Assembly: GCA_021812735.1 (NCBI GenBank)
Contig: JAKAMV010000671.1
Span: forward strand, 1-5,703
DNA length: 5,703 nucleotides
Direction: 5' to 3'
DNA from: Chloroflexota bacterium
GTDB lineage: Bacteria; Chloroflexota; Limnocylindria; Limnocylindrales; CSP1-4
The position numbers and the translations under genes were made by a program. This document shows positions 1 through 4,904 of the stretch, one piece after another (the first letter of the stretch is position 1; every line of letters begins with the position of its first letter). Under the pieces are notes generated by a model. It was not told the DNA's origin and did not search any database. It saw only the letters and a list, made by a program, of their open reading frames with translations.

Positions 1-210
1 GCACCGCGCTGGGAAATGGCCCGCGCGAGGACGGGGCGGGCGCGCGGGGCGCGGGGCGAGCCGCGGCGGGGGCCCGGCCGCTGCTCCGGCCGCTCCTCCG
101 GCCGCTCCTCCGGCGAGCCCTCCGGCGAGCCCTCCGGCGAGCCCTCCGGCGAGCCCTCACCGATGCGCCACAAGACTCGTAGAGGCGCGCGGCCGTCGGA
201 GTGCCATCAC
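1..210. other. Left-edge region without a supportable complete gene
   Basis: All three forward frames stay open through the first 179 bases because the DNA is extremely GC-rich, so an open frame is not evidence of coding here. One plus frame entering from the left edge stops at TAG 180-182 and would end in the residues LTDAPQDS. Another runs to a TGA near 315 and overlaps the 3' end of the opposite-strand gene. The repeat at 73-156 makes every frame low-complexity (SGEP, PPAS or RRAL periodic peptides). The region could contain the 3' end of a plus-strand gene that starts outside the window, but I see no domain and cannot choose a frame. Confidence 0.4.
73..156. repeat. 12-bp tandem repeat, about seven units
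   Basis: Four perfect tandem copies of TCCGGCGAGCCC occupy 109-156. They are preceded by two perfect copies of a sister unit, TCCGGCCGCTCC, at 85-108 and one degraded unit at 73-84. The period is exactly 12, so reading frame is kept across copy-number changes. The array ends where the inverted repeat at 157-233 begins. Two unit types, each internally identical, suggest recent slippage expansion of two adjacent variants. Coding status is unknown. Confidence 0.9.
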
Positions 211-233
211 TCATTCCTGCGGCGCATCAGTGA
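157..233 (-). terminator. 19-bp hairpin at the 3' end of the XRE/nuclease gene
   Basis: The arms are 157-175 (TCACCGATGCGCCACAAGA) and 215-233 (TCCTGCGGCGCATCAGTGA). On the plus strand 16 of 19 positions pair. In the minus-strand RNA the three exceptions become G-U wobbles, so all 19 positions pair. The loop is 39 nt (176-214) and contains the TGA stop of the XRE/nuclease gene (211-213). One arm therefore lies in the last codons and the other downstream. There is no U-tract after the stem, so a classical intrinsic terminator is not proven; an RNA-stability element or Rho-type terminator is also possible. Confidence 0.5.
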
Positions 234-237
234 TGGC
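203..237. other. Perfect 9-bp inverted repeat over a stop codon
   Basis: GCCATCACT (203-211) is exactly complementary to AGTGATGGC (229-237), with a 17-nt loop. It shares bases 229-233 with the longer 19-bp hairpin, so the two folds cannot form together. It spans the stop codon of the minus-strand XRE/nuclease gene. Confidence 0.6.
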
Positions 238-972
238 GGAAGGTTTCGGACGCCGCCTCCTGACGCGTCGCCGAGGGCCGACCCGGCCTCTACCAGTCCT
301 GTCGCGACTATCTGAGAGGAAGACGAGCAGTCCTGCGGGCCCCGCCGCCGGCGATCCGAGCCAGGCGCGAGCCTCCAGCCCCCGCAGCGGGTAGACCCGG
401 GCGATCACGCCATCGTGTCGCGCCACCCTGCGGCGCTCGGTCATCCCCTCAGGCAGGACGAGCAGCCGGGCGGCCGCGCGCGCACTCCACCCGAACCGCT
501 CGGCCGCGACGGTCGGCGCCAGGCGGACCTTCATGTCGTGGCGCCGGAGCGTCTCCTCGACCGATGTGAGGGTGGTCTTGACCTCAACGACAAGCAGCGT
601 TCGCGCCGCCGGGTGCCAGGCCAGAAGGTCCATCGAGCCGCGCTCGCCGTAGACGGAGAAGGACACCTCGACTCGGACCTCCCAGCCCAGCCCCTCGAGC
701 CGCGCGGCGATCAGCCGAACGAGCCGGGCGTGGTCCTCGTCCGCGAGCCGGTCCAGGTCCCCGCCCCGCCAGCGCGGCACCAGCTCGAGGTCCATCTCCA
801 GCGCCTGGAGGACGCGCCGCAGCGTCCGCAGCGTGAGGTGGTCCAACTGGCCCCGCTCGACCCGGCACACCGCCGACTGGCTCAGGCCGGCCCGCTCGGC
901 CACGTCAGTCTGGCGCCAGCCCAGGCGGAGCCGGACCGCACGAACACGCGCGCCGACCCGGATGTCTTGCAT
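211..972 (-). CDS. XRE-family HTH protein fused to a PD-(D/E)XK-like nuclease domain
   Basis: A 253-residue protein. Residues 1-60 form a Cro/C1-type helix-turn-helix: an initial helix with RAVRLRLGWRQTDVAERAGL, then SQSAVCRVERG as the recognition helix, then a LRTLRRVLQALEMDLEL segment typical of the family. Residues 75-175 resemble a restriction-endonuclease-like fold: E110 in YGERGSMD, D115, then a hydrophobic strand ending E130-V-K132 (LLVVEVKT), matching the D...(E)xK catalytic pattern. The last 30 or so residues are arginine-rich (GPRRRVRRRRPK) and probably disordered or nucleic-acid binding. I chose ATG 972 because the HTH starts directly after it; the frame is open back to 1086, but those residues look non-coding. 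The Shine-Dalgarno upstream is weak. It is divergent from the DUF302 gene across 163 bp. It may be a sequence-specific repressor with a nuclease-derived domain, or an active nuclease. The domain order is clear but the function is not. Confidence 0.85.
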   Translation of the reverse strand: MQDIRVGARVRAVRLRLGWRQTDVAERAGLSQSAVCRVERGQLDHLTLRTLRRVLQALEMDLELVPRWRGGDLDRLADEDHARLVRLIAARLEGLGWEVRVEVSFSVYGERGSMDLLAWHPAARTLLVVEVKTTLTSVEETLRRHDMKVRLAPTVAAERFGWSARAAARLLVLPEGMTERRRVARHDGVIARVYPLRGLEARAWLGSPAAGPAGLLVFLSDSRDRTGRGRVGPRRRVRRRRPKPSAITDAPQE

Positions 973-1124
973 GGGCCTATCGTGATGTCGGCCACTCACC
1001 TGCCATGTATGCGGCGCCTGCGGAGACTCGGGACCGCGATCTGCTCCGAAGCCCTGCCTGTGCGTCTCAACTGCCTGCGCAATCACGCCCGTGCTGGCAC
1101 ATGGCCGCCCCGGACCGCACCGTC

Positions 1125-1129
1125 AGGAG
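1125..1129 (+). promoter_or_regulatory. Ribosome binding site deciding the GTG start of the DUF302 gene
   Basis: AGGAG lies six bases before GTG 1136. It makes this GTG a better start than the upstream GTG at 1091, whose extra 15 residues (LAHGRPGPH...) have no family match. Confidence 0.7.
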
Positions 1130-1135
1130 CGCCTC

Positions 1136-1570
1136 GTGCGACACCACGCGTTCACCTTCTCCACGCGACTCCCCCACCGGGAGCTGGCCGCGTACCGCCC
1201 GGGCGTCGAGGCGGCCCTCAAGGCCGAGGGCTTCGGCGTGCCGGTGGAGATGGACGTCCAGGCGATCGTGAAGGGCAAGCTGGGCATCGATCGCCCGCCG
1301 TTCCTCATCCTGGGCGGCTGCAACCCGGCCCTCTCGCACGCGATCCTCAACCTCGACGCGGCGATCGGCGCCCTGCTCCCGTGCAACACGGTGCTGCGCG
1401 ACGACGGCGACGCGGTTGTGGTCGAGATCGTGGACCCGCGCGCGATGCTCGGGCTGGCAGGCGACAACCCGGCGGTGGCCGAGCTGGCCGACGACGCTCG
1501 CCCTCGGCTGCTCCGCGCGATGGCGGCGATCGAGGCGCAGTTCGGCGCTGCTGACGATCGGGGCGCCTGA
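1136..1570 (+). CDS. DUF302 domain protein
   Basis: A 144-residue cytoplasmic protein that is almost entirely one DUF302 (COG3439) domain. The family landmarks are in order: GFGVPVEMD (residues 32-40), the KGKLG segment (46-50), the signature PPFLILGGCNP (54-64), the LLPCN segment (80-84), then VVVEIVDP (94-101) and a final amphipathic helix, PRLLRAMAAIEAQ (123-135). The two signature cysteines, C62 and C83, are both present, as in typical members, so the protein looks intact and full length. The biochemical role of the family is not established; structures show a small alpha/beta fold, and the two conserved cysteines suggest ligand, metal or redox chemistry, which is inference. There is no signal peptide. 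It is monocistronic here: divergent from the XRE/nuclease gene on the left and convergent with the DUF433 gene on the right. Confidence 0.93.
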   Translation: MRHHAFTFSTRLPHRELAAYRPGVEAALKAEGFGVPVEMDVQAIVKGKLGIDRPPFLILGGCNPALSHAILNLDAAIGALLPCNTVLRDDGDAVVVEIVDPRAMLGLAGDNPAVAELADDARPRLLRAMAAIEAQFGAADDRGA

Positions 1571-1586
1571 CAGGGCGGCGCGGGGT

Positions 1587-1621
1587 GCCCGGGGGAGCCG
1601 GACGGCTCGACGAACCCGGGC
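1587..1621 (+). terminator. Two-part GC hairpin after the DUF302 gene
   Basis: The outer arms GCCCGGG (1587-1593) and CCCGGGC (1615-1621) pair perfectly. They enclose a second stem, GAGCC (1595-1599) with GGCTC (1604-1608), over a GGAC loop. It begins 16 bases after the DUF302 stop and lies in a convergent gap, so it may serve either strand. There is no T-run. Confidence 0.5.
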
Positions 1622-1659
1622 GGCGGACGGCCCAGCGGCGGAGGAGACCGCGGCTGCGA

Positions 1660-1682
1660 GCCCCCAGGCGGCCGCCGGGGGC
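1660..1682 (-). terminator. GC hairpin after the DUF433 gene
   Basis: GCCCCC (1660-1665) pairs with GGGGGC (1677-1682). The loop contains the self-complementary GGCGGCCGCC. It lies 12 bases beyond the DUF433 stop on the minus strand, the right place for that operon's terminator, but no U-tract follows. Confidence 0.45.
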
Positions 1683-1694
1683 GGCGCGACAGCC

Positions 1695-2003
1695 CTAGAT
1701 GACGACCCCGGCGATCCGGAGGCTGGGCGGCAGCCGGTCCGCCTCGTCCGCGCTCAGGCCGGGCCCGGCAAGCGTGCCGTCCGGCGCGAAGAACCCGGCG
1801 TACTGATCGCGGTGCGCGCCCGCATACGCGTAGGCGTGCGCGATCCCCAGCAGCCTGAGCTCCGGGTTGTCCTTCAGCAGGTCCGTGACCGTGGCGCCGG
1901 CGGCCCGCATCTCGAGCACCTGGCGCACGGTCAGGCGGGAGCCGTAGCAGAACGGCTCGCCGTTCATCACGAGCGGGTCGGACTTGACCCACTTGATCGT
2001 CAT
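1695..2003 (-). CDS. DUF433 domain protein (antitoxin-like)
   Basis: A 102-residue protein with a DUF433 (COG2442) domain at about residues 8-75: the entry segment DPLVMNGEPFCYGSRLTVRQ, then the helix VLEMRAAGATVTDLLKDNPEL and the following ALAY-like helix (GIAHAYAYAGAH). The family has a winged/HTH-like fold; many members are antitoxins of VapBC45-type pairs whose partner is a PIN-like toxin. The usual GxPxIxGTR-type motif is here NGEPFCYGSRLTV, so it is conserved but variant. The C-terminal 25 residues (FFAPDGTLAGPG onward) are an extension without a known motif. It is the second gene of a two-gene minus-strand operon, 13 bases after the stop of the helical protein gene. The neighbour is not a recognisable PIN toxin, so the toxin-antitoxin role is open. 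Confidence 0.85.
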   Translation of the reverse strand: MTIKWVKSDPLVMNGEPFCYGSRLTVRQVLEMRAAGATVTDLLKDNPELRLLGIAHAYAYAGAHRDQYAGFFAPDGTLAGPGLSADEADRLPPSLRIAGVVI

Positions 2004-2013
2004 CGGCAGCGCG

Positions 2014-2018
2014 CTCCT
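2014..2018 (-). promoter_or_regulatory. Ribosome binding site of the DUF433 gene, overlapping the upstream stop codon
   Basis: On the minus strand AGGAG lies ten bases before ATG 2003-2001 and overlaps the TAG stop (2019-2017) of the preceding gene. This arrangement implies translational coupling within the operon. Confidence 0.6.
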
Positions 2019-2520
2019 AGATGCCCTTGTAGAGCTTGGAGGTCACCGGGTTCCACTCGCGGGCGTCGCCGCGCACGTTGTGGAACCGCTTGTACACCGC
2101 GACCGCCGCGTCGATCCCGCGGTCCGCCGACGCCTTCGCCTCGGCCGACAGCACATCCTGCGCCGCGACACGGATCCCCTCGAGCAGGCCCGCCGCGTCC
2201 ATCACGGCCACCTTGCGGCGCCGGAACACCGTGGCGGACTGATCCGCGAACTCGCGCAGGAAGTACGGGTCGTCGCTCGCCACGCACAGCGCCACCCGGT
2301 CCACCATGACCTCCGCGTCACGCAGGAGGTTCCGCAGGGCGAGGTCGTCGTGCCGGCGGCGCATGGTCGGGTCCGCGCCCACCGCGATCTCGAGCGCGCG
2401 GGCGGCCAAGGCCGAGCGCTGCGCGCGAAGGGCTGCGGCGTCGGCCGGGTGACCGGCCTCGAGGCTGCGGGGCGGAAGCCCCAGCGTCGGATGGCTCACG
2501 ACGAGGAAGGATACCGCCAT
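2017..2520 (-). CDS. Uncharacterised alpha-helical protein, first gene of the DUF433 operon
   Basis: A 167-residue protein if it starts at ATG 2520; in-frame ATGs at 2541 and 2550 are alternatives, and none has a convincing Shine-Dalgarno. I do not recognise the family with confidence. After a short N-terminal segment (FLVVSHPTLGLPP), residues 27-145 read as a continuous helical bundle: LRAQRSALAARALEIAVGAD, then RRRHDDLALRNLLRDAEVMV, DDPYFLREFADQSATVFRRR, AAGLLEGIRVAAQDVL and ADRGIDAAVAVYKRF. The layout, with a helix ending before a DDP-F...EFADQ segment and then an RRKV turn, faintly recalls helical cap modules that precede cobalamin-binding domains in some regulators, but no such domain follows. 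It has no PIN-type acidic motif, no membrane segment and no signal peptide. The tail ends in NPVTSKLYKGI. It is co-transcribed with the DUF433 gene and divergent from the septum-formation gene. Confidence 0.7.
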   Translation of the reverse strand: MAVSFLVVSHPTLGLPPRSLEAGHPADAAALRAQRSALAARALEIAVGADPTMRRRHDDLALRNLLRDAEVMVDRVALCVASDDPYFLREFADQSATVFRRRKVAVMDAAGLLEGIRVAAQDVLSAEAKASADRGIDAAVAVYKRFHNVRGDAREWNPVTSKLYKGI

Positions 2521-2589
2521 GCCCGCCCGGCTGCGTACCATTTGGCCCATGAGCGGACAGCGCGGCCGGTAGCAGGAACGCCGAAGACG

Positions 2590-3054
2590 ATGCGCCGCGC
2601 CGCCTGGGTCATCGTCCCCGTCGTGGTCGTCGGTCTCCTGGCGGTCGGCGCGTTCGTCGTGCGCGCGCCCGGGCCGGCCACGGCCTTCACCCTGTCGGTC
2701 GGCCAGTGCTTCGACATCCCGACCGACGCCGAGGTGGGAGACATCGACACCCTCGACTGCACCGCCCCGCACGACGCCGAGGTCTTCGTGGCGCGGGCCG
2801 TCACCGCGCCGCTGCCCTCGGGCGACGGCTCCTACCCGGGTGATCCTGCCTACGGCTCGTGGGTCGGCGCCAACTGCGGCGACGCGGCGTGGCGCGCCTA
2901 CCTGGGCACCGCCGCGCGAGCCGACCTCGCCGTCGGCTACTTCTACCCGGACGCGAACGCCTGGGCCCACGGCGAGCGGCGGGTCACCTGCTACCTGCAC
3001 ACGCTCGACGGGTCGAAGCTCACCGCGCCGCTGGCAGGGGCGGGGGCCAGCTGA
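2590..3054 (+). CDS. Membrane-anchored septum-formation-domain protein
   Basis: A 154-residue protein. Residues 5-24 (WVIVPVVVVGLLAVGAFVV) form an uncleaved N-terminal membrane anchor after MRRA, placing the rest outside the cytoplasmic membrane. Residues 34-137 match the Septum_form domain (PF13845): LSVGQCFD (35-42), DTLDCTAPHDAEVF (53-66), a central ANCGDAAW segment, and YFYPDANAWAHGERRVTCYL (117-136). The four cysteines C40, C57, C96 and C134 sit at the usual places and probably form two extracellular disulfides. The family is common in Actinobacteria and relatives; the septum link is a family name from limited data, not a demonstrated activity. The start ATG 2590 puts the basic residues directly before the membrane helix; the frame is open far upstream, but those residues overlap the divergent gene. 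A weak AGGA lies 12 bases upstream. The gap to the divergent operon is only about 40-70 bp, so their promoters must overlap each other or coding sequence. Confidence 0.85.
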   Translation: MRRAAWVIVPVVVVGLLAVGAFVVRAPGPATAFTLSVGQCFDIPTDAEVGDIDTLDCTAPHDAEVFVARAVTAPLPSGDGSYPGDPAYGSWVGANCGDAAWRAYLGTAARADLAVGYFYPDANAWAHGERRVTCYLHTLDGSKLTAPLAGAGAS

Positions 3055-3129
3055 CGCGCGGCCCGCAGCGCCGTCGCGAGCGGGGCGAGCCTGGGGCCTG
3101 CGCCGAGACGGTTGCGCGGCGAGGATGGA

Positions 3130-4038
3130 TCAGGACGCCTGCCTGAACTCCTCGTATCGCCGCTGCAGCCGGGCCTGATCCGGCCGATCAACGACCCGAC
3201 GCGGGAGGTAGATCGTCGTGTCGTGGATCTGCTGCAGGCCGACGACCAGCATCGGGCCGTCATGCTCGAGGAGGATCGAGGGCCGGACCTCGATCACGTA
3301 GTCCGGCCGGATGGCGAAGAAGAGGCGGTCGAACGCCGCGTGGTGGAGTTTGCACAGGGCGATCCCGTTCGTTACCACGGGCTCGCCTTCGTCGGCGCTG
3401 TCCGGGGTGATGTGCGCGGCGTCGAGGAGTTCCTCGTGCCGGAGCAGGCACAAGGCACATCGCTCCTGATACGCACGAATGACCCGCTCCCTGAAGGCGA
3501 CCTGGTGGAGTCGTTGGCGCACGGCGCGAGTGACGTATGAGCGCCGCGCGTCCACGCCCTCGGCGACGCCCACCGACTCGGACGACGTGGAGAGGGTGGT
3601 CCCAATGTCGTCGACCTGGACGTTGAAGGCCAGAGCCTCCGGGTGATCGTCAACGATGAAGACCGGATACTGGGCGACGTAGACGCCCGGGGTCAGCGCG
3701 ACGAAGTAGACGAGTGGGATCCGGTCACGCATTGCCTGGCGCAGGCCCCGATTGTCGCGGTGCTGCGGGTCCGTGCCTCGGTAGGCGTACGTCAGCCGAC
3801 TGGAGCCTTCGTCGAATGCATCGTCGTACGGCCCGCCAGCGATCGTGGCGATCGAGATCGGGATCTCGCAGACAGCCGGCTTCCAAATGCCGGACGGGCC
3901 GACCAACGGCACGCGTTTGCCCATGTACTCGAAGTTGGCGAGCTCTTCGCGGGAGAACGTCTCACCCCGCTCCTCGCGGTGGCGCGTGAGCCATTCGAAG
4001 ACAGCCCTTCGGATCCCCGCATCCGTCTCACCGATCAT
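3130..4038 (-). CDS. HNH endonuclease with SRA-like N-terminal domain
   Basis: A 302-residue protein resembling COG3440-type predicted restriction endonucleases. Residues 1-36 are helical. Residues 38-135 resemble an SRA/PUA-like base-recognition domain: GPSGIWKPAVCEIPIS, then AGGPYDDAFDEG, LTYAYRGTD, HRDNRGLRQAM, IPLVYFVA and GVYVAQYPVFIV. Residues 190-240 are an HNH/zinc module: C194-x2-C197, the AAHI motif with catalytic-type H209, N224, C229-x2-H232-H233 and AFD. All core residues are present, so it looks active. A C-terminal tail of about 60 residues follows. Known SRA-HNH proteins such as ScoMcrA cut modified DNA; whether this one reads modified bases is inference. I chose ATG 4038 because the conserved N-terminal helix begins there; an in-frame GTG at 4086 is possible. 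It is convergent with the septum-formation gene and divergent from the COG4315 gene, and has no methyltransferase neighbour in the window. Confidence 0.88.
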   Translation of the reverse strand: MIGETDAGIRRAVFEWLTRHREERGETFSREELANFEYMGKRVPLVGPSGIWKPAVCEIPISIATIAGGPYDDAFDEGSSRLTYAYRGTDPQHRDNRGLRQAMRDRIPLVYFVALTPGVYVAQYPVFIVDDHPEALAFNVQVDDIGTTLSTSSESVGVAEGVDARRSYVTRAVRQRLHQVAFRERVIRAYQERCALCLLRHEELLDAAHITPDSADEGEPVVTNGIALCKLHHAAFDRLFFAIRPDYVIEVRPSILLEHDGPMLVVGLQQIHDTTIYLPRRVVDRPDQARLQRRYEEFRQAS

Positions 4039-4044
4039 CTGCCC

Positions 4045-4050
4045 AGGATA
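4045..4050 (-). promoter_or_regulatory. Possible -10 element placing the HNH transcript start at its ATG
   Basis: On the minus strand TATCCT lies six bases before ATG 4038, which would put the transcription start at or next to the A of the ATG. No Shine-Dalgarno is present there, so a leaderless mRNA is plausible. There is no good -35 hexamer at the usual distance, which lowers confidence. Confidence 0.3.
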
Positions 4051-4156
4051 GAGGCCTCGCCGGGCGAGATTCGAGTTCGCCAGCACCCGCCGGTTTGTCC
4101 CGTCGCCTCGCCTCACACCCGACAACGCCCACCCCGGCCCGAGAATCGCCGCCCGA

Positions 4157-4181
4157 GAACCGACCCCCGGTTCCGAGCGTA
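4157..4181 (+). promoter_or_regulatory. ECF-sigma-type promoter-like element before the COG4315 gene
   Basis: GAACC (4157-4161), 16 bases, then CGTA (4178-4181) resembles the GGAAC-N16/17-CGT pattern of many extracytoplasmic-function sigma factors. It would start transcription near 4188 and give a leader of about 30 bases. The downstream convergent gene encodes an anti-sigma factor, so the context fits. The first G of the -35 is missing, and characterised SigK promoters differ, so this is tentative. Confidence 0.3.
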
Positions 4182-4196
4182 GATAGGGCAGGTTCC
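4157..4196. promoter_or_regulatory. GAACCG/CGGTTC dyad plus repeated GGTTCC
   Basis: GAACCG (4157-4162) and CGGTTC (4168-4173) form a perfect 6-bp inverted repeat around a 5-base centre. GGTTCC also occurs at 4169-4174 and again at 4191-4196, exactly 22 bp apart, or about two helical turns. The set lies in the divergent region between the HNH and COG4315 genes and could be operator half-sites or paired -35 elements. Confidence 0.4.
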
Positions 4197-4208
4197 ACCC
4201 ACGCTCAC

Positions 4209-4213
4209 AGAGG
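4209..4213 (+). promoter_or_regulatory. Ribosome binding site of the COG4315 gene
   Basis: AGAGG lies seven bases before GTG 4221. This supports the GTG start, which puts a standard signal peptide at the exact N-terminus; the longer open frame from 4095 would bury it. Confidence 0.65.
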
Positions 4214-4220
4214 TGTTCAA

Positions 4221-4904
4221 GTGCGCACTCGCGTCCCCGGGAGCCGCACCCTGGCGGCAACCCTCGCTTCCGCGCTGCTGCTCAGCGCCGTCATGCTGTA
4301 TGGCGCCGGCCCGGTCGCCGCCCAAGGCTACGGGAGCAGTGGCGCAACGCCCGCACCCACCGCTTCCTCCGCGCCGATGCAGGTCGCGCTCACGTTGCGC
4401 TCGGCCGCCTCGCTCGGCACCTTCCTGACAGGGCCGGACGGGATGACCCTGTACACGCTCTCGTCGGACCCCGCGGGCGGCAGCGTGTGCACCGCCAAGT
4501 GCCTCACGATCTGGCCCCCGCTCACGGTGGCCGCGGGCGGCAGCGCGAGCGCGACCGGCACCAGTGCCGTGTTCGGCACCTTCGTCCGCTCGGACACCGG
4601 AGCCACGCAGGTGACCGTCGGCGGCCGAGCCCTCTACTACTACCAGGGCGACACCGCGGCCGGGCAGACGAACGGCGAGGGCATCCCGGCCCTGGGCGGG
4701 GTCTGGCACGTCGCGGCGGTCACCGCGGCTGCGGTGGCGGCCGCCTCGTCCGCGTCGCCCGGCGCGGCGTCCATGGCGCCGACCGACGTGACGCCCGTGA
4801 CCGGGAACAGCCCGACCACGGGTCCGCTCGTGCTGCTCCTGGTCATCGTCCTGGCACTGGCGGCGGCGCTCACCTTCATGGCCCGGCAGGCGCGTCGGCG
4901 CTGA
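4221..4904 (+). CDS. Secreted COG4315 repeat protein with C-terminal membrane anchor
   Basis: A 227-residue exported protein. Residues 1-35 are a Sec signal peptide: basic RTRVPGSR, hydrophobic LAATLASALLLSAVML, then a likely cleavage after PVAAQ or AAQG. A Ser/Thr/Pro/Ala-rich linker (37-52) follows. Residues 64-168 carry the 'secreted repeat of unknown function' (COG4315, PF03640): LGTFLTGPDGMTLYTLSSD (65-83) with the paired cysteines C90 and C94 in SVCTAKCLTIWPPL, then RALYYYQGDTAAGQTNGEG (136-154) and GGVWHVA. Another low-complexity Ala/Ser linker leads to residues 197-227: SPTTG, a 19-residue hydrophobic segment (PLVLLLVIVLALAAALTFM) and a basic ARQARRR tail. That tail is either a simple C-terminal anchor or a variant sortase signal. 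The signal peptide has no lipobox cysteine, unlike many members annotated as lipoproteins. The family function is unknown; it is an envelope protein. It is convergent with the anti-sigma gene. Confidence 0.9.
   Translation: MRTRVPGSRTLAATLASALLLSAVMLYGAGPVAAQGYGSSGATPAPTASSAPMQVALTLRSAASLGTFLTGPDGMTLYTLSSDPAGGSVCTAKCLTIWPPLTVAAGGSASATGTSAVFGTFVRSDTGATQVTVGGRALYYYQGDTAAGQTNGEGIPALGGVWHVAAVTAAAVAAASSASPGAASMAPTDVTPVTGNSPTTGPLVLLLVIVLALAAALTFMARQARRR

Noticed and set aside
73..156. CRISPR array
   Set aside because: The units are 12 bp and directly adjacent, with no spacers of unique sequence.
982..999. GTGA-N10-TCAC dyad upstream of the XRE/nuclease gene as an operator
   Set aside because: Only four bases pair on each side and the centre does not; this is expected by chance.
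415..1554. A 379-codon plus-strand open frame across the XRE/nuclease and DUF302 genes
   Set aside because: It is Arg/Pro/Gly-rich with no domain, lies antisense to the XRE/nuclease gene and out of frame with the DUF302 gene; it is a shadow of GC-rich coding DNA.
2536..2541. TACCAT as a -10 element for the septum-formation gene
   Set aside because: No -35 hexamer lies at the proper distance, and the site may be inside the divergent gene.
1984..2589. Long upstream extension of the septum-formation frame
   Set aside because: The extension is antisense to the helical protein gene and has no family match; the membrane anchor begins right after ATG 2590.
3643..4182. A 179-codon plus-strand open frame opposite the HNH gene
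   Set aside because: The opposite strand carries a complete HNH core with all zinc and catalytic residues; the plus frame has no recognisable domain.
4113..4709. A 198-codon minus-strand open frame opposite the COG4315 gene
   Set aside because: It is low-complexity Gly/Arg/Ala sequence, while the plus strand has a signal peptide, family motifs and a ribosome binding site.
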